Part shown: piece by piece, positions 1 through 10,055 of the stretch
Layout: every line of letters begins with the position of its first letter
How positions within the stretch are numbered: position 1 is the stretch's first letter
The notes under the pieces: generated by a model
Seen by the model: only the letters and a program-made list of their open reading frames with translations
What the model was told of the DNA's origin: nothing
The model's database searches: none
Translations under genes and position numbers: made by a program
Origin: Takakia lepidozioides
Taxonomy: Eukaryota > Streptophyta > Takakiopsida > Takakiales > Takakiaceae
NCBI GenBank assembly: GCA_030704615.1
Contig: CM060731.1
Location: 2,170,001-2,234,000 of the forward strand
Length of the DNA stretch: 64,000 bases
Reading direction: 5' to 3'

Positions 1-2103
1 TATGGGTCATGTGGAGGATTGCCCACATCATCGGACCCATCCCAACCGTCGGAGTCGGAGTCCCTCGCGGCGTCGGTGTCATCATTGTTGCTAGATTGGA
101 CCTCTGAGGCAGATTCTTCAGACAACAAATTCTTCTCGTACCATGCAGATGCGTCACTTGTTGTCCTCTCTCGCAGTAGCTTACAATTCGTGTAGACATA
201 AACCAATTTGTCAGCCCTAGCAGGATTCAACCTGTTGCGAATCTTGTTGTGAACAAACGAGTAACTGCTCCAGTTCCGCTCACAGGACGAGGCAGAGCAC
301 ACTTGAGCAAGAATACGCTTTGCAATGGGAGCTAACGTTCTTGCTCCAGCTCCAATCAGATCCCACCATTCATGTGGCAACATGTTCATTGCTTTTGGAT
401 CCGACATGTCATGGGAAGGATTCTGGCGATCCGAGAAGCACTGGTACTCGGACAAAGCTCGCTCTGCCATGTTCAAGGGCGCAAGTTGCATGATAACCCG
501 TACAAGCCCGGCTTTGGCATCCACATCGTCTCTCAAATCCGTATTGTCCAACAAGAATGGATTCAGCAAGGCCCCCGCATAATGCCAGTCCGTGCGAACC
601 ATCCGTTTGCGGTCGTAAAATGCATCCTCGGTCCTTGCCGCCAAATCATCGTCCATAGAAAATGGAGGACGCCCTCAAGGATTGCACGTGCTTCTCAAGG
701 TTTTCGAATATCAACCATGTTTTACCCATTATTGGTTGTTTTCCATCAAACTCCCGCAAAGCAATCAACACCGGCTCCACCATATACACAAAATTTGCAC
801 ATTTCGCCCAGAAATCGTCGGAGCGAATGATTGCGCGGACCCTCCGACTTTTGCTCAAAAACTTGGACTTAGGAGAGTCGCGTAAGGTGCCCACATACGT
901 ATCCCATTGAGGGTCAATGATCACCTGCTCCAGAGCCGCCCTCACAGTCACCAGTCGATCCACCATCAAAAAGTTTGTGGCAAAGCGGGTTTCACCCGGG
1001 TTCCTAAGGCTGTATTTGGGTTCATGCTTTCTAAACAATGCCAGAGGGATGTAATGTGTACGAATGAACAACCGACTTTGCCCTTTTTACTAGTTGTTTC
1101 ATCCATGATTCTTTTCCCCAATCCTCCAAAAAGAGATCAAAGATATGAGCAGCACACCCTTGGTAATATAGATGGGGATATCGTACCATCAAAATATCGG
1201 CCATATTAACCATGTTAGATGCATTGTCCGTGCACACTTGGACAATTTTATCAGCTCCAATTTTATCGATGAAACTCGTCAACAACCCTGCTTGACGTGC
1301 ATCTTTTCTCTCCCCGCTTGTGTCAACGGATCCCAAAAATTGTTCCCCCGCAGGACAGACCAGCATGACATTGAACAGTGGTCGATTAGTAACAGAACTC
1401 CAACCGTCCGTACATATAGTGCTTCCATATTTCCGGAGAGAATCACCTGTCTTTTCATTCACCTTTTGGGTGAGATCAGTCATAGCCTCTTCTAGCAATC
1501 TTGTGCGGAGATCGCGATAACTCGGAGGTGTGTATGTGGACTTGGAATCGGACATGGCTTTGACAGCAGCCACAAATGCAGGAAGCCTCGAGACATTGAA
1601 CGGAATATTGGCCTCGTAGAAAAATTGGGCCCACTTCTTATCCAAAGTCCTCATGTGCGACAAATTTAAGCCTTCTTGCATTGATTGTTGCCTCAATGGT
1701 CTGGTCCGTACAAGTGCTGGCGTACAATCGGGTGTTGCTCCTGACCCACCGGCTTCTCCACGAATAGCAGACACCTCGCAAGAATCCCCCGGGTACAACT
1801 CTGAGGGACATTTTGATTCGAACATGGAGTGTTTGGCTCAGAAGCCGCGGCCACATCAAGAGACGGTGGGATATTGCCTCCACATTGGGCAAAGTGGGCT
1901 TTCACTTGCATGGAGGCTTTTGGGCACAAACTAACCCCTGCATTCTTCCCATCTCTATAGCCGAGGTGATATAACATGCGATCTTTGCGACCCGCCAGCT
2001 TCAATGCACATAGATTGCATTGAACATCGTCGTTTTTGTGTGGGTCTACGGTGAACCAAGGGATCCACTCCTCCCTCATCCTCACACCCAAAACCCTAAC
2101 CAT
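1..2103 (-). pseudogene. hAT-family transposase, frameshifted
   Basis: Reading right to left, the first block has a BED-like zinc finger (CNLC, then a later His and Cys, about 2,060-1,930). Next comes a DUF659-type region (about 1,650-1,090, with CTDNASNM and the GCAAHIFDL motif). The end has the hAT dimerisation signature (SCERNWSSYSFVHNKIRNR, near 290-220), followed by an acidic tail still open at base 1, so the stop codon lies outside the window. Three frame changes break the gene, near 1,815, 1,075 and 655. The homology carries straight across each break, so they are indels rather than introns. The family encodes DDE transposases that bind short terminal repeats. I did not find its terminal repeats in the window. 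The family is certain from the C-terminal motif, and the element is not functional as read. Confidence 0.9.
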
Positions 2104-2440
2104 AGACTTAAGGTTGAACGAAGAACACTAGTGTACTTGGTAGATTTGTCAAGAGCAATAGAAGTTAGAACATAATGCGATGGCCCAACACTACGACATC
2201 AATCCAAGTGGATCAATGCACCATGTAGTATTGTGCTTTTCGACAATTTGCTGCAGTAGCTCTGATGGAAGCCACAACAGCAAACGGTCCGCACCCTCCT
2301 CTTGGGCTTACACTCTTGCTCAAGGAATAGAGAACATTCACTCGCCACAAAAGTGTTTGCCATAAAAGAAGTGAGGGGCATTGGGACCACCTTATATACC
2401 CTCCAGCCTCCAAGCCTCATACGCTCGACGAATCAGAATC
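2104..2440. other. no gene recognised
   Basis: This stretch lies between the hAT start codon and the hairpin array. It would contain the 5' untranslated region and possibly the terminal inverted repeat of the hAT element. I see no open frame with recognisable homology and could not fix a terminus. Confidence 0.4.
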
Positions 2441-2446
2441 CAATGC

Positions 2447-2997
2447 TGCGACCGCTCCAGGTCGCACGAGGAAGTCGCATGTTATTTTTAAAAAAAAACT
2501 GCTGCAACCACCCTCATGCTGGTGGTCGCAGATATTAAAAAACAGAAAATTGCTGCGACCACCCCCCTGTGGGTGGTCGCACCTATTAAAAAAAAGAAAA
2601 ATGCTGCGATCACCTCCATGCTCGTGGTCACAGAGATTATTTTTTATTAAAAAATAAATAATTGTTGCGACCACCCCTGCTGGTGGTCGCACCTATTAAA
2701 AAAACAAAAAAATGCTGCAACCACCCCCATACTGGTGGCCGCAGATATTAAAAAATAGAAAAATGTTGCGACCACCCCCCTGATGGTGGTCGCACCTACT
2801 ATAAATAAAATAAAAATTGTGCGACCACCAGTAGCGGTGGTCGCAACTGTTTAAGAAAAGAAAAAAATGCGACCACCCCTGCTGGTGGTCGCATCTATTT
2901 TAAAAAACAAAAAATGCTCCGACAACCCCTCTGCTGGTGGTCGCAACTATTAAAAAATAAGATAAATTCTGCGACCACCACCATTTGGAGGTCGCAC
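2447..2997. repeat. array of GCGACCACC hairpins
   Basis: About eleven inverted repeats with the arm GCGACCACC, a 4-8 base loop and the partner GGTGGTCGC recur at roughly 45-55 base intervals. They start near 2,447 (short), 2,502, 2,551, 2,602, 2,663, 2,713, 2,764, 2,819, 2,868, 2,915 and 2,969. The spacers are A/T-rich (ATTAAAAAA types). Loops vary (CCCATGCT, CCTGT, AGTAGC and others) while most arms stay paired. The array lies just upstream of the small spliced gene at 3.3 kb and could be a transposon subterminal region. Confidence 0.85.
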
Positions 2998-3159
2998 CAA
3001 TTTAACAATAATGATTTAAAAATGACCTCAAATATTGGCGGATGGAGTAATTTATAAAACAATTCATTCACTTGCCAAGGTGTCGCTTGGAATACAACGT
3101 GTCCACCTACGTGGCATATTTTTCACCTAACTCATGTTTTACTGATTTTTCGGCGAAAC

Positions 3160-3218
3160 TGACGTGACGTTGGTCGTGTCAGCGTCAGGTCCAATGTGAC
3201 GTGACGTCACTGACGTGT
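3160..3218. promoter_or_regulatory. cluster of TGACGTGACGT motifs
   Basis: Several overlapping TGACG / CACGTCA words occur within 60 bases, directly upstream of the spliced gene. In plants such words bind TGA-type bZIP factors, but they also recur in the transposon-end patchwork at 45.8 kb. They may therefore be subterminal transposase sites rather than host promoter elements. Confidence 0.35.
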
Positions 3219-3304
3219 GCAACCCTGATGCGGGGGAGGGTAGTGGGGTAACAAAAGAGCAGGGGAAGGAGACTACAAAGAAGGGAGAGGGTGGGAAGAA
3301 GAAC

Positions 3305-4221
3305 ATGCCCTTGGCGATACATGACGTGGAGTTGGCAAAGATTGTGGTGCCACCGGTGGAGGTGAATCGCCATGGTGACCCCTGCGGTGCGTTCTGGGAG
3401 GCTATGAAGAAGCCAGCCTTCGAACTCGCAATGAGGTGGTTCCCTTTGCACATCGAGTGGGCTGATCAGCACTTTGGCGCGAAGCGGGCGTATGCCCGTG
3501 AGTTAGACCGCCGGTTTCCAGGCGATAGATCATTCGGAGGGCAATAGAAAAGGGGGCCATACCCAACCACCTTATGGAATTACACAGGTTGGCAAATCCT
3601 AAATCATTTCATCTTCCATTTGTCGCATGTGCATTAATGAGGTGGATTCGATGCAACGTATGTGTGTAATTCACTAATTGTTGGGGGGGGGGGGGGGGGC
3701 ATAGGTATCGTGGGATGCACTCGTTGCGGGAGAGAATGATGTGGCAAACAAGGCCAAATTTGACCGGGCACGCGAAGCAACAACAGTCCGCCTTGACAAG
3801 CACGAATCCACACACAAGTGGGGCACCGGCGGATCCAAGGGTTTTATCTTGCGATTTGTAAGTCGTACGTCCCTATTGTTATGTGTTCTTTCTGGCTCCA
3901 TCATCGCAAAGAACTGACTTTAATTTGTGGCATGTGTAGCAACGCGCCTTTGAGAGGAAGCCATCTCCGGTAGAATACAACTACGCCAAGGAGCATGGTT
4001 GGCAATCCCTCATGAAGAACATGGCCAACACGGAGGGGATGAGTGCACTACAGGGCACTAGTATGGATGAGGTCGGGGGTCATGGCCAGGGATTGGATGA
4101 GAGCTCTGTGGGACTTAGGGGAATGCCGCCTCATTTAGGTGCTCTGGCAAAGGGCGCGGAGTCAACAGGCTCATCGGATAGCTCTAAGTCCTCCGTTGAG
4201 GATGAGGATGAGGATGACTAG
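3305..4221 (+). pseudogene. small spliced transposon-type gene, function unknown
   Basis: Three exons are predicted: 3305-3657, 3705-3857 and 3940-4221. All three join in phase 0 (donors GTATGT and GTAAGT, acceptors ATAG and GTAG). The start is the first in-frame ATG; the frame stays open further upstream but only from non-ATG codons. A one-base frameshift near 3,535 is needed to keep exon 1 open. The product of about 260 residues has a basic, Lys/Gly-rich N-terminus, a central segment with KWGTGGSKGF, and a C-terminus rich in Ser, Glu and Asp. The central Gly-rich word and the position between repeat arrays recall the ORF1-type (Transposase_24-like) proteins of plant CACTA elements, but this is inference. 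The first intron is only 47 bases and contains a run of 17 G. Confidence 0.5.
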
Positions 4222-4389
4222 TCCTAGTCCATGTAGGTCCCAGGGTCAGCCTACTGAACCCTTGTGAGCTTTTCAGCTCATTTCCTGTAAATATATTTCC
4301 ATCTTTCCATCTTCCATCTTATTCATGTGTCGCGCCGTCCTCACCCTCGATTCATGCTTGCTCAATTGTGTACCTGCTAAATCAGAGAA

Positions 4390-4985
4390 ATGGAAGCTGT
4401 AAGGTCTCCTATCCCCAAAAACAAAACCAGGCAAAAAACAAAAACCACCCCTAATTCACCCCCATCCCCCCCCCCCCACCACCACGCTGCCCTCGCGACT
4501 GCAGGACGTCGCCATTGGCGACGTGCTTTTTGGGTGGGGGTCGCAAGCCGCGACGTTCAAGCGTCGCCAATCCCATTTGCGGGTGGGCAACGCCTGACAC
4601 CCCCTCCGACGTGTTTTTTTGGTCCGGGGGTCGCAAGCCGCGACGCCAGGAGCCCGCCACCCTGTCTGCGCCACGGTTTTTTTTTTTTTTTTTGGATTAA
4701 ATATAAAAAACAGCGACACCAGAGCGTCGCGAAAATCCACGCCCGGGCATGGCGGAGCCCGACTCCTGCTCCTGCTGTTTTTTTTTTTTGCCACGCCCAA
4801 TAGTCGCTTGCAGCGACGCACGGGCATCGCTTGGCGTACCACGTGTTTTTGGGTTTTAGAATGGGACTCCCGGGCAGGTTACGCCCTCACCACTGCCGTC
4901 GGTTGGAGGGCAGCGATGGCGAGTCGTCGCTCGCAGGAGGCCCCTACCATCGGCGTGGATGGCCCGAAAAGCGACGTTCGGCAGT
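4390..4985. repeat. GCGACG-rich subterminal-type repeats
   Basis: Short direct and inverted copies of GCGACG / CGTCGC occur about every 30-60 bases, with GGGTCGCAAGCCGCGACG repeated at about 4,545 and 4,628. Poly-T runs lie between them. The same motif clusters flank the CACTA transposase at 9.2-9.7 kb and 16.8-17.0 kb, so this is probably the end region of a related element, perhaps the one carrying the gene at 3.3-4.2 kb. Confidence 0.6.
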
Positions 4986-4989
4986 TTTT

Positions 4990-5892
4990 CCAGCATGGCC
5001 CTAGTGTAGACAGGCATGGGCAGGACCAATACAGCTTACCTCCGATCTGCTGGAGCTTGAAGGAACTCCTCCCAGTTCGCCACACAGTGGCAACTGATGT
5101 ACTTGTGTTTAGGCAAAAGGTAGACCGCCTCACCCAACTAATCCCAGACTTCCCGGTCTGACTTGAGCCAAAATGAGACTTTGGCGATGGAGCGGATGAT
5201 GCGTTCCATGACAATCAGGATATAGGGAGGGTATTCGGTGGCTTCCTCCACCTGACTGAGCCCCACGCGTTCATATTTGAAGCTTTTGCCAAGAAAGATC
5301 ACTACGTCCGTGGCACAATGAGAAAAGCGCTGCTCAAGCACCCCGATGACTACCTCCTCCCAAGTCGGATCAGTAGCAGCCGTAGCAACCTTGGCCTCAC
5401 AAAGATTGGCAAACACAATAGCCATGCCACCCTTGACAAATTCCCAGAGCCTCAAAGGACCAGGCCTGTTGGGATGCAAGAAGCTCTCCAAATCACGGCC
5501 AAGCTCACGAGAAACTGTAAACTTAGCAACACCTATTTCCGCCCAGCTGAATCGTTCACCAGCACTCATCCGACGTTTGAGCACTGAAAATGGGATGTGC
5601 TGAGCAATCTCCTCCGCGTGCAGTTCCTGCAACAATTTCCCATCCCAAGCCCCCTGCAGTGCTTCGTCCACTTTGCGCTTTTGCTCACGTTTTTGAGCGG
5701 CAGTGGTTGTAATTTTGGCAGCCTCCCCATAACGATTTCTTCACGTGTCCATGCTTCCTTGTTATCAACAGGAGCGTATTTGCAGATATCTTCGCTTAGA
5801 CGGACTCGTAATTCATGCAAAAAGGTAAGCTCAAAGTTGAGTTCAGGAGTAATCTCAGGAAACAGCGGCTCAGAGTGGGAAGGAGACGCCAT
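4990..5892 (-). pseudogene. unknown ORF, one frameshift and one stop
   Basis: The ATG at 5,892 opens a frame for about 55 codons (MASPSHSEPLFPEITPEL). It continues in another frame after a shift near 5,715, through a Lys/Arg-rich helix and a segment ending KSDREVWD. It then crosses an in-frame TAG near 5,138 and stays open to about 5,040. The product would be near 280 residues, with no signal peptide, membrane segment or motif I recognise. It is intron-free and its neighbours are all mobile DNA, so a transposon or retrotransposon origin is likely. I assign no function. Confidence 0.4.
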
Positions 5893-5899
5893 CGTGCAC

Positions 5900-6540
5900 A
5901 GCAGACAGAATCAAGACAAGTTTGCACAAACCAAAAACAAAAACGACGAAGCAAGGAGTGTAAGCCGCCGCCATTGTGCTTGCTAACGGCTGTACCTTAT
6001 GCTCCTGCACAACACCAACACCTGAAAATCATCAGTTCATACATCCATAGCAACAGATACAGTGCCCCCCATCTCCACCAAGATTCCGGGGCCGGGGATA
6101 TATTCCCCTTTTTGTCCGGTATTACCAGTATGAGGGTTGTAGCACAGTAGGGCAGTGACTCGCTTGATAGGACGGAACCTTGTACAACGATTAACCTTAC
6201 TTTCACACTTTCATCCAAACACCACAAAGGTGCACCGTACAAGATCTGTAACCAAAATCCACCACCCCGATTTCTTGAGGGCTTTGATTTATATAGTACT
6301 TAGGCATATAATCCTATCCAGCCAAACGGCCATCATTCATTGGCTGGCCAGATGCCATCCCAGCTAGGCCACACAATCAGGCCACCTCATCTAATCTAAT
6401 CCTAATCTAACTGTTAACTAAAGACAATATCAACTTAATATAGCCAGTTGTACCGGCTCCTAATGCGTAACGGCTACTCTACCACCATCCATCCAGGATT
6501 AACTGTGAGTTTCATCCATCGCGTCATTCGTTACTCTGAA
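5900..6540. other. no gene recognised
   Basis: The six frames here hold only short open stretches without recognisable motifs. The sequence is ordinary A/T-leaning DNA between the unknown ORF and the gag pseudogene. Confidence 0.4.
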
Positions 6541-6546
6541 TGAGCA

Positions 6547-7600
6547 TCACCATCCTGCTCCATGGACGCTATTCCTGAGCATTTTTCCTTGCTCAATTCT
6601 GTTGGCTGTTTCAAATGTCTCTTCTACTGTATTATGTGGTAACATATCCACCTTTCTTTGTAACTCAGGTCTCAGACCATTTACAAACCAGGTCTTTTGT
6701 AAACCTGCAGGTGGCACATTAGCCAGTTTCCTGATAATTAATTCCATCTTTTTCAGATACTCCTCAATAGTTTCATGCTTCCTCTGTCTCAACTGTCGTA
6801 CACATGTGCTCAAATTGATTGACGTGTACATCAGGATCCCCTTTCCCTGAGTAGACCGGAAAAAGGTGGTCTCATATTTGTTGGAGCTACTGCTGCCATT
6901 TGTGGCCCTACTCCCGGTCCTGTGGCTGATGCTAGACCTCCTGTAGGTGTTGGTCCTTGAGGACCCCCTGTGATAGTAGTTGAACACCACCAGGTGTTGA
7001 TCCTTAAGCACTTACTGTTACAGGTCCTCCTGTATTTGCAATACCCCCAGTTCCAGTTGCGCTACTTCCCACACTCCTTGTCCCTCCAGAGACGGATCCA
7101 AGTTGTCTGCCTGATTCCCCTGAACTGACACCTTTGTTGGCCAGTGATTCAAGTGTGTCACTTGATCCTGGTCCAATAGGTTGGGATGTCCTGGTTGCAG
7201 TACCAACATCAACTGTTGGGTCTATGTCTTCATAATCTTCGTCTTCCAAGTTTTTATCTCGGTTTTCATCCTCCAAGTTCTTATCTTGGTTAACTCAATT
7301 GAATTGGTGTTGGAGAGTCTGAACTCTCTGCAGGCTCTTCCTCATCCTCCTCTCCTTTGTTGGCTGGTGTATCAGAAACTGGAGTTCCTGCTCTTGGTGT
7401 ACCGTGCCAACTCTGATAAAAGATTTCTATCAAATTCCAGGGATGCACCTCCGATCTTTCCCCTCGAGGTTGACCCTCTTCCTGCACCAACTCTCTTAAT
7501 CTTTATTGTAAAGAATAAGAGGGAGTGGCATCTAAATTAGGATCTTCAAGTATTGGTGATGTACCCTCTGGTTTTGGTGGAGTGAGAGGTCCAGATGATT
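6547..7600 (-). pseudogene. Ty3-type gag, copy A, internally deleted
   Basis: This is close in sequence to the gag at 52.6-53.9 kb, on the same strand. Right to left it has an acidic, Pro/Ser-rich N-terminal part (SWHGT, EEDEEEPAESSDSPTP, VDPTVDVGTAT), a Thr/Gly/Ser-rich linker, and then a helical gag segment (MELIIRKLANVPPAGLQK, FVNGLRPELQRKVDMLPHNT). Compared with the other copy it lacks about 180 bases of the capsid region: QFEHMC-type sequence joins directly to RQLRQRKHE near 6,800. Several frame changes are also present. No protease or reverse transcriptase follows. It is a dead fragment of the family represented at 52.6 kb. Confidence 0.75.
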
Positions 7601-7689
7601 CTCCTATGTCCAATCCTCTCTCCTAGAGATATGGATAGTTAGCTTTTAAATAGCGTTATCTTTTTGATGTATATCTCTCTCTTCTTGCT

Positions 7690-8216
7690 TCCCTTTCATC
7701 ACTCATGACCCATGTCTTTGATGTCCTTCATGAGGCAATACCCACAACTCTCTCCTGTAGTACCTCTCGTATATGCCTGGATTTCTTTCAAGCTTTAATG
7801 CATCCTTGACTAGACTAGAAGACTCAGTTACCATATAACCATATGGAAGGCAGGTCTGAAAGGTTGTTCTTGGTGTAAGCTTGATCCACAAGATATCCTT
7901 GGGAGTCCAATTCTTTACCAATTCAAGCATATGAGTGTAAACGTTCACTCTTGATTCTTTCAAACTCTACTCATTTAATAGATAGCAATGCTATCACATA
8001 AACTAGTGTTGGTAACCATCTATCTCTCCCTTTACAGGCCACTTGATAAAGAGAAGAGACAAAACGCCGCCATTGCGCATCCCTAGGAGATCGTCCAGCA
8101 TGGGTATGATGCAGCAAACAGGGTATCAGCAAAATGCAGACGCCATAACTCTCATCCCGCGAGCTCAGAAGCACGAGCAGTGCTTCTGACGGCGGGAGAG
8201 ACACCCTAGGGCTCAT
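7690..8216 (-). other. two short open stretches, unknown
   Basis: There are two adjacent minus-strand frames of 81 and 86 codons. One includes KNWTPKDILWIKLTPRTT. I see no family signature and no link to the gag copy, because the 53-kb copy is not followed by the same sequence. They may be retrotransposon leader sequence or chance. Confidence 0.2.
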
Positions 8217-8384
8217 GCCCGATTTTTCATCCGTGCAGGATGATTAATCAACACCACATTTTACGAAACCCAACGGATGTCATCCGTTAGCTAGGTTTAA
8301 ACAGTAGGTTATAGGGTAGGGGTTAGGGTTTTACTCCTTAATTAACCATAATTAAGGGTAATTAATCATCAGTCCAGGGCCATC

Positions 8385-8850
8385 ATAAGCTACATATTTC
8401 ATCCGGTTCAGATGAAAAAGTCAATAAGTTCATCCGTTGAAAGTTCGTCAGTAGGATGGAAAAATAGTAAATAACATCCAAAGCATCGGTTTTACATCCT
8501 AACATGTAATTCAACATCCCAAAAAAAAAATGCCTTATCCAGTACGGAAAAAAGCCATAAAAGAGGAATGAACGAATTAATATCCTGGTATTTTTCATCC
8601 GATATGGATGGAAAAAATAAATATAGGATGCCAGTGTCAACCCCTACAGAGGTAATTCCTCATTCTCTGGTGACTCATCTTGTATGGATGAAAGTCAATA
8701 AAAGAAGAATGAAAAAATCATAGACTCAGCTTAGAGGTAATTTAGTGTCCACCCTGGTAGTTCATCCAGTATGGATGAAAAGTTGTTATAGGGTGGGTGA
8801 AAAAACTGTCACAATCCATCCGGTATAGATGGAAAAATAGGAAATTAACA
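8385..8850. repeat. scattered CATCC..GGATG hairpins
   Basis: Short inverted repeats such as CATCCGATATGGATG and CATCCAGTATGGATG recur about six times, each followed by an A-rich stretch (GAAAAA). The region 8,221-9,180 otherwise has no gene. The arrangement resembles the other palindromic arrays here and is probably the end region of a mobile element. Confidence 0.5.
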
Positions 8851-9185
8851 CTGATAAAACCGGCCAATTCCAAGGAGGAATGGGGACGATCGTCTGGCAC
8901 CCTCACAGACGACCTCCGTCATTTAAAACTTTTTTCTCTTTAATCTGTTCAATCAAAGCTGGTAAATCTGACTGAAACGGACACCATGTTCACATACCTC
9001 TGACCTGCTTGAGGCTTGCCACGAGAACCAGTAGGCTTGTTACCTTGAATATGTGGGCATCAGAATTCGAGGGGCGTCTGGTTACTTCATTTTTCATGGC
9101 CAAAATTGGTCATGTACCTCACTACAAAATTGGTGCAGCTCCTGTACAATGGCAGGAAGTAGCTCATCTGTGCAAAGCTCCCCCC

Positions 9186-9690
9186 CACTACAGCAAATGG
9201 GGGGGGTTTGCGACGCCAGCCGTGCCCCCACGCCCCGCGCGGCACGCCCGAGTGTGTGACGCCAACCCCGCGGCGTTTTTTTGCGAAGCCCGTCCGTCGC
9301 AAACAGACACCGCGGGTCGCCACCTGGCGCCGAGGCCATGCGGTGACGCCCGGCCATCGCACGGGCGGATGAAGGGCAGGAGGCAGCCCTTCCGTGCGAC
9401 GCCCACGCGTCGCCCCCCAACGAAGGGTAGAAGGCAGCCCTTTCTGGCGATGGCCGGCCGTCGCCAGCGCAAAAAGGCAGCCCTTTCTTGCCCTTTCTTT
9501 CATCACAGCCCTTGTTGGCGACGCCAGGCCGTCACATGGTGGCATGAATGGCAAAATGCATTGGCAACGGCCGGGCGTCGCAAACAAAGGCTGCCCAATT
9601 CTTTAAAAAAAAAAAACATGACGCATCCTGTGACAGCGTGCCGTCGTTGTTTGCGACCCCCGGCGGATATATCCTAAAAACGCGTTGTAG
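9186..9690. repeat. CACTA terminus and subterminal repeats (left)
   Basis: After the CACTA terminus, copies of TTGCGACG, CGTCGC and related words occur in both orientations, each about 25-40 bases apart, up to about 9,690 (GCAACGACTG). In CACTA elements such repeats bind the element's own DNA-binding protein. They are also GC-rich, unlike the interior. Confidence 0.7.
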
Positions 9691-9771
9691 GCAACGACTG
9701 CAAGGCTTTCTAGGTTTAGGTTTAGGGCTTTTGGGGGTTCTTAGTTTTTTTTTTTTTTTTTTTTTTTTTCC

Positions 9772-9812
9772 CATATGGTACTGGGGTAAGGCGTTTGTTT
9801 TTCTTTATGGTT
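9772..9812 (+). repeat. 41-base direct repeat inside the CACTA element, copy 1
   Basis: CATATGGTACTGGGGTAAGG followed by CGTTTGTTTTTCTTTATGG matches the segment at 15,262-15,301 with only a few differences. Both copies follow a poly-T run. They lie just inside each half of the element, in the same orientation. Confidence 0.75.
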
Positions 9813-10055
9813 TAGCTTGTTGTTGTGGACCTTCTTGTAGATTGTGACATTCATTTTGATAATTCTCTTGATACCACATCTGTATGTGTTGCTCCAACAT
9901 ATTCAATGCCTCTACCTTCTTTCTTAAAGACTACCAGCCATAGCCATATTTGATCAATCATAGAAATAAGCTACAATATGCATGTACATGTACAATCAAT
10001 CGAAGGGATGGGTACAGTTCGTTGCGAGAATTGTTATGTAGTTTTGATTTCATGT

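Noticed and set aside
9009-9677. 222-codon open frame on plus over the CACTA left end
   Set aside because: It is Arg/Pro/Ala-rich, spans GCGACG repeats and starts before the element terminus. It reflects GC-rich repeats, not a protein.
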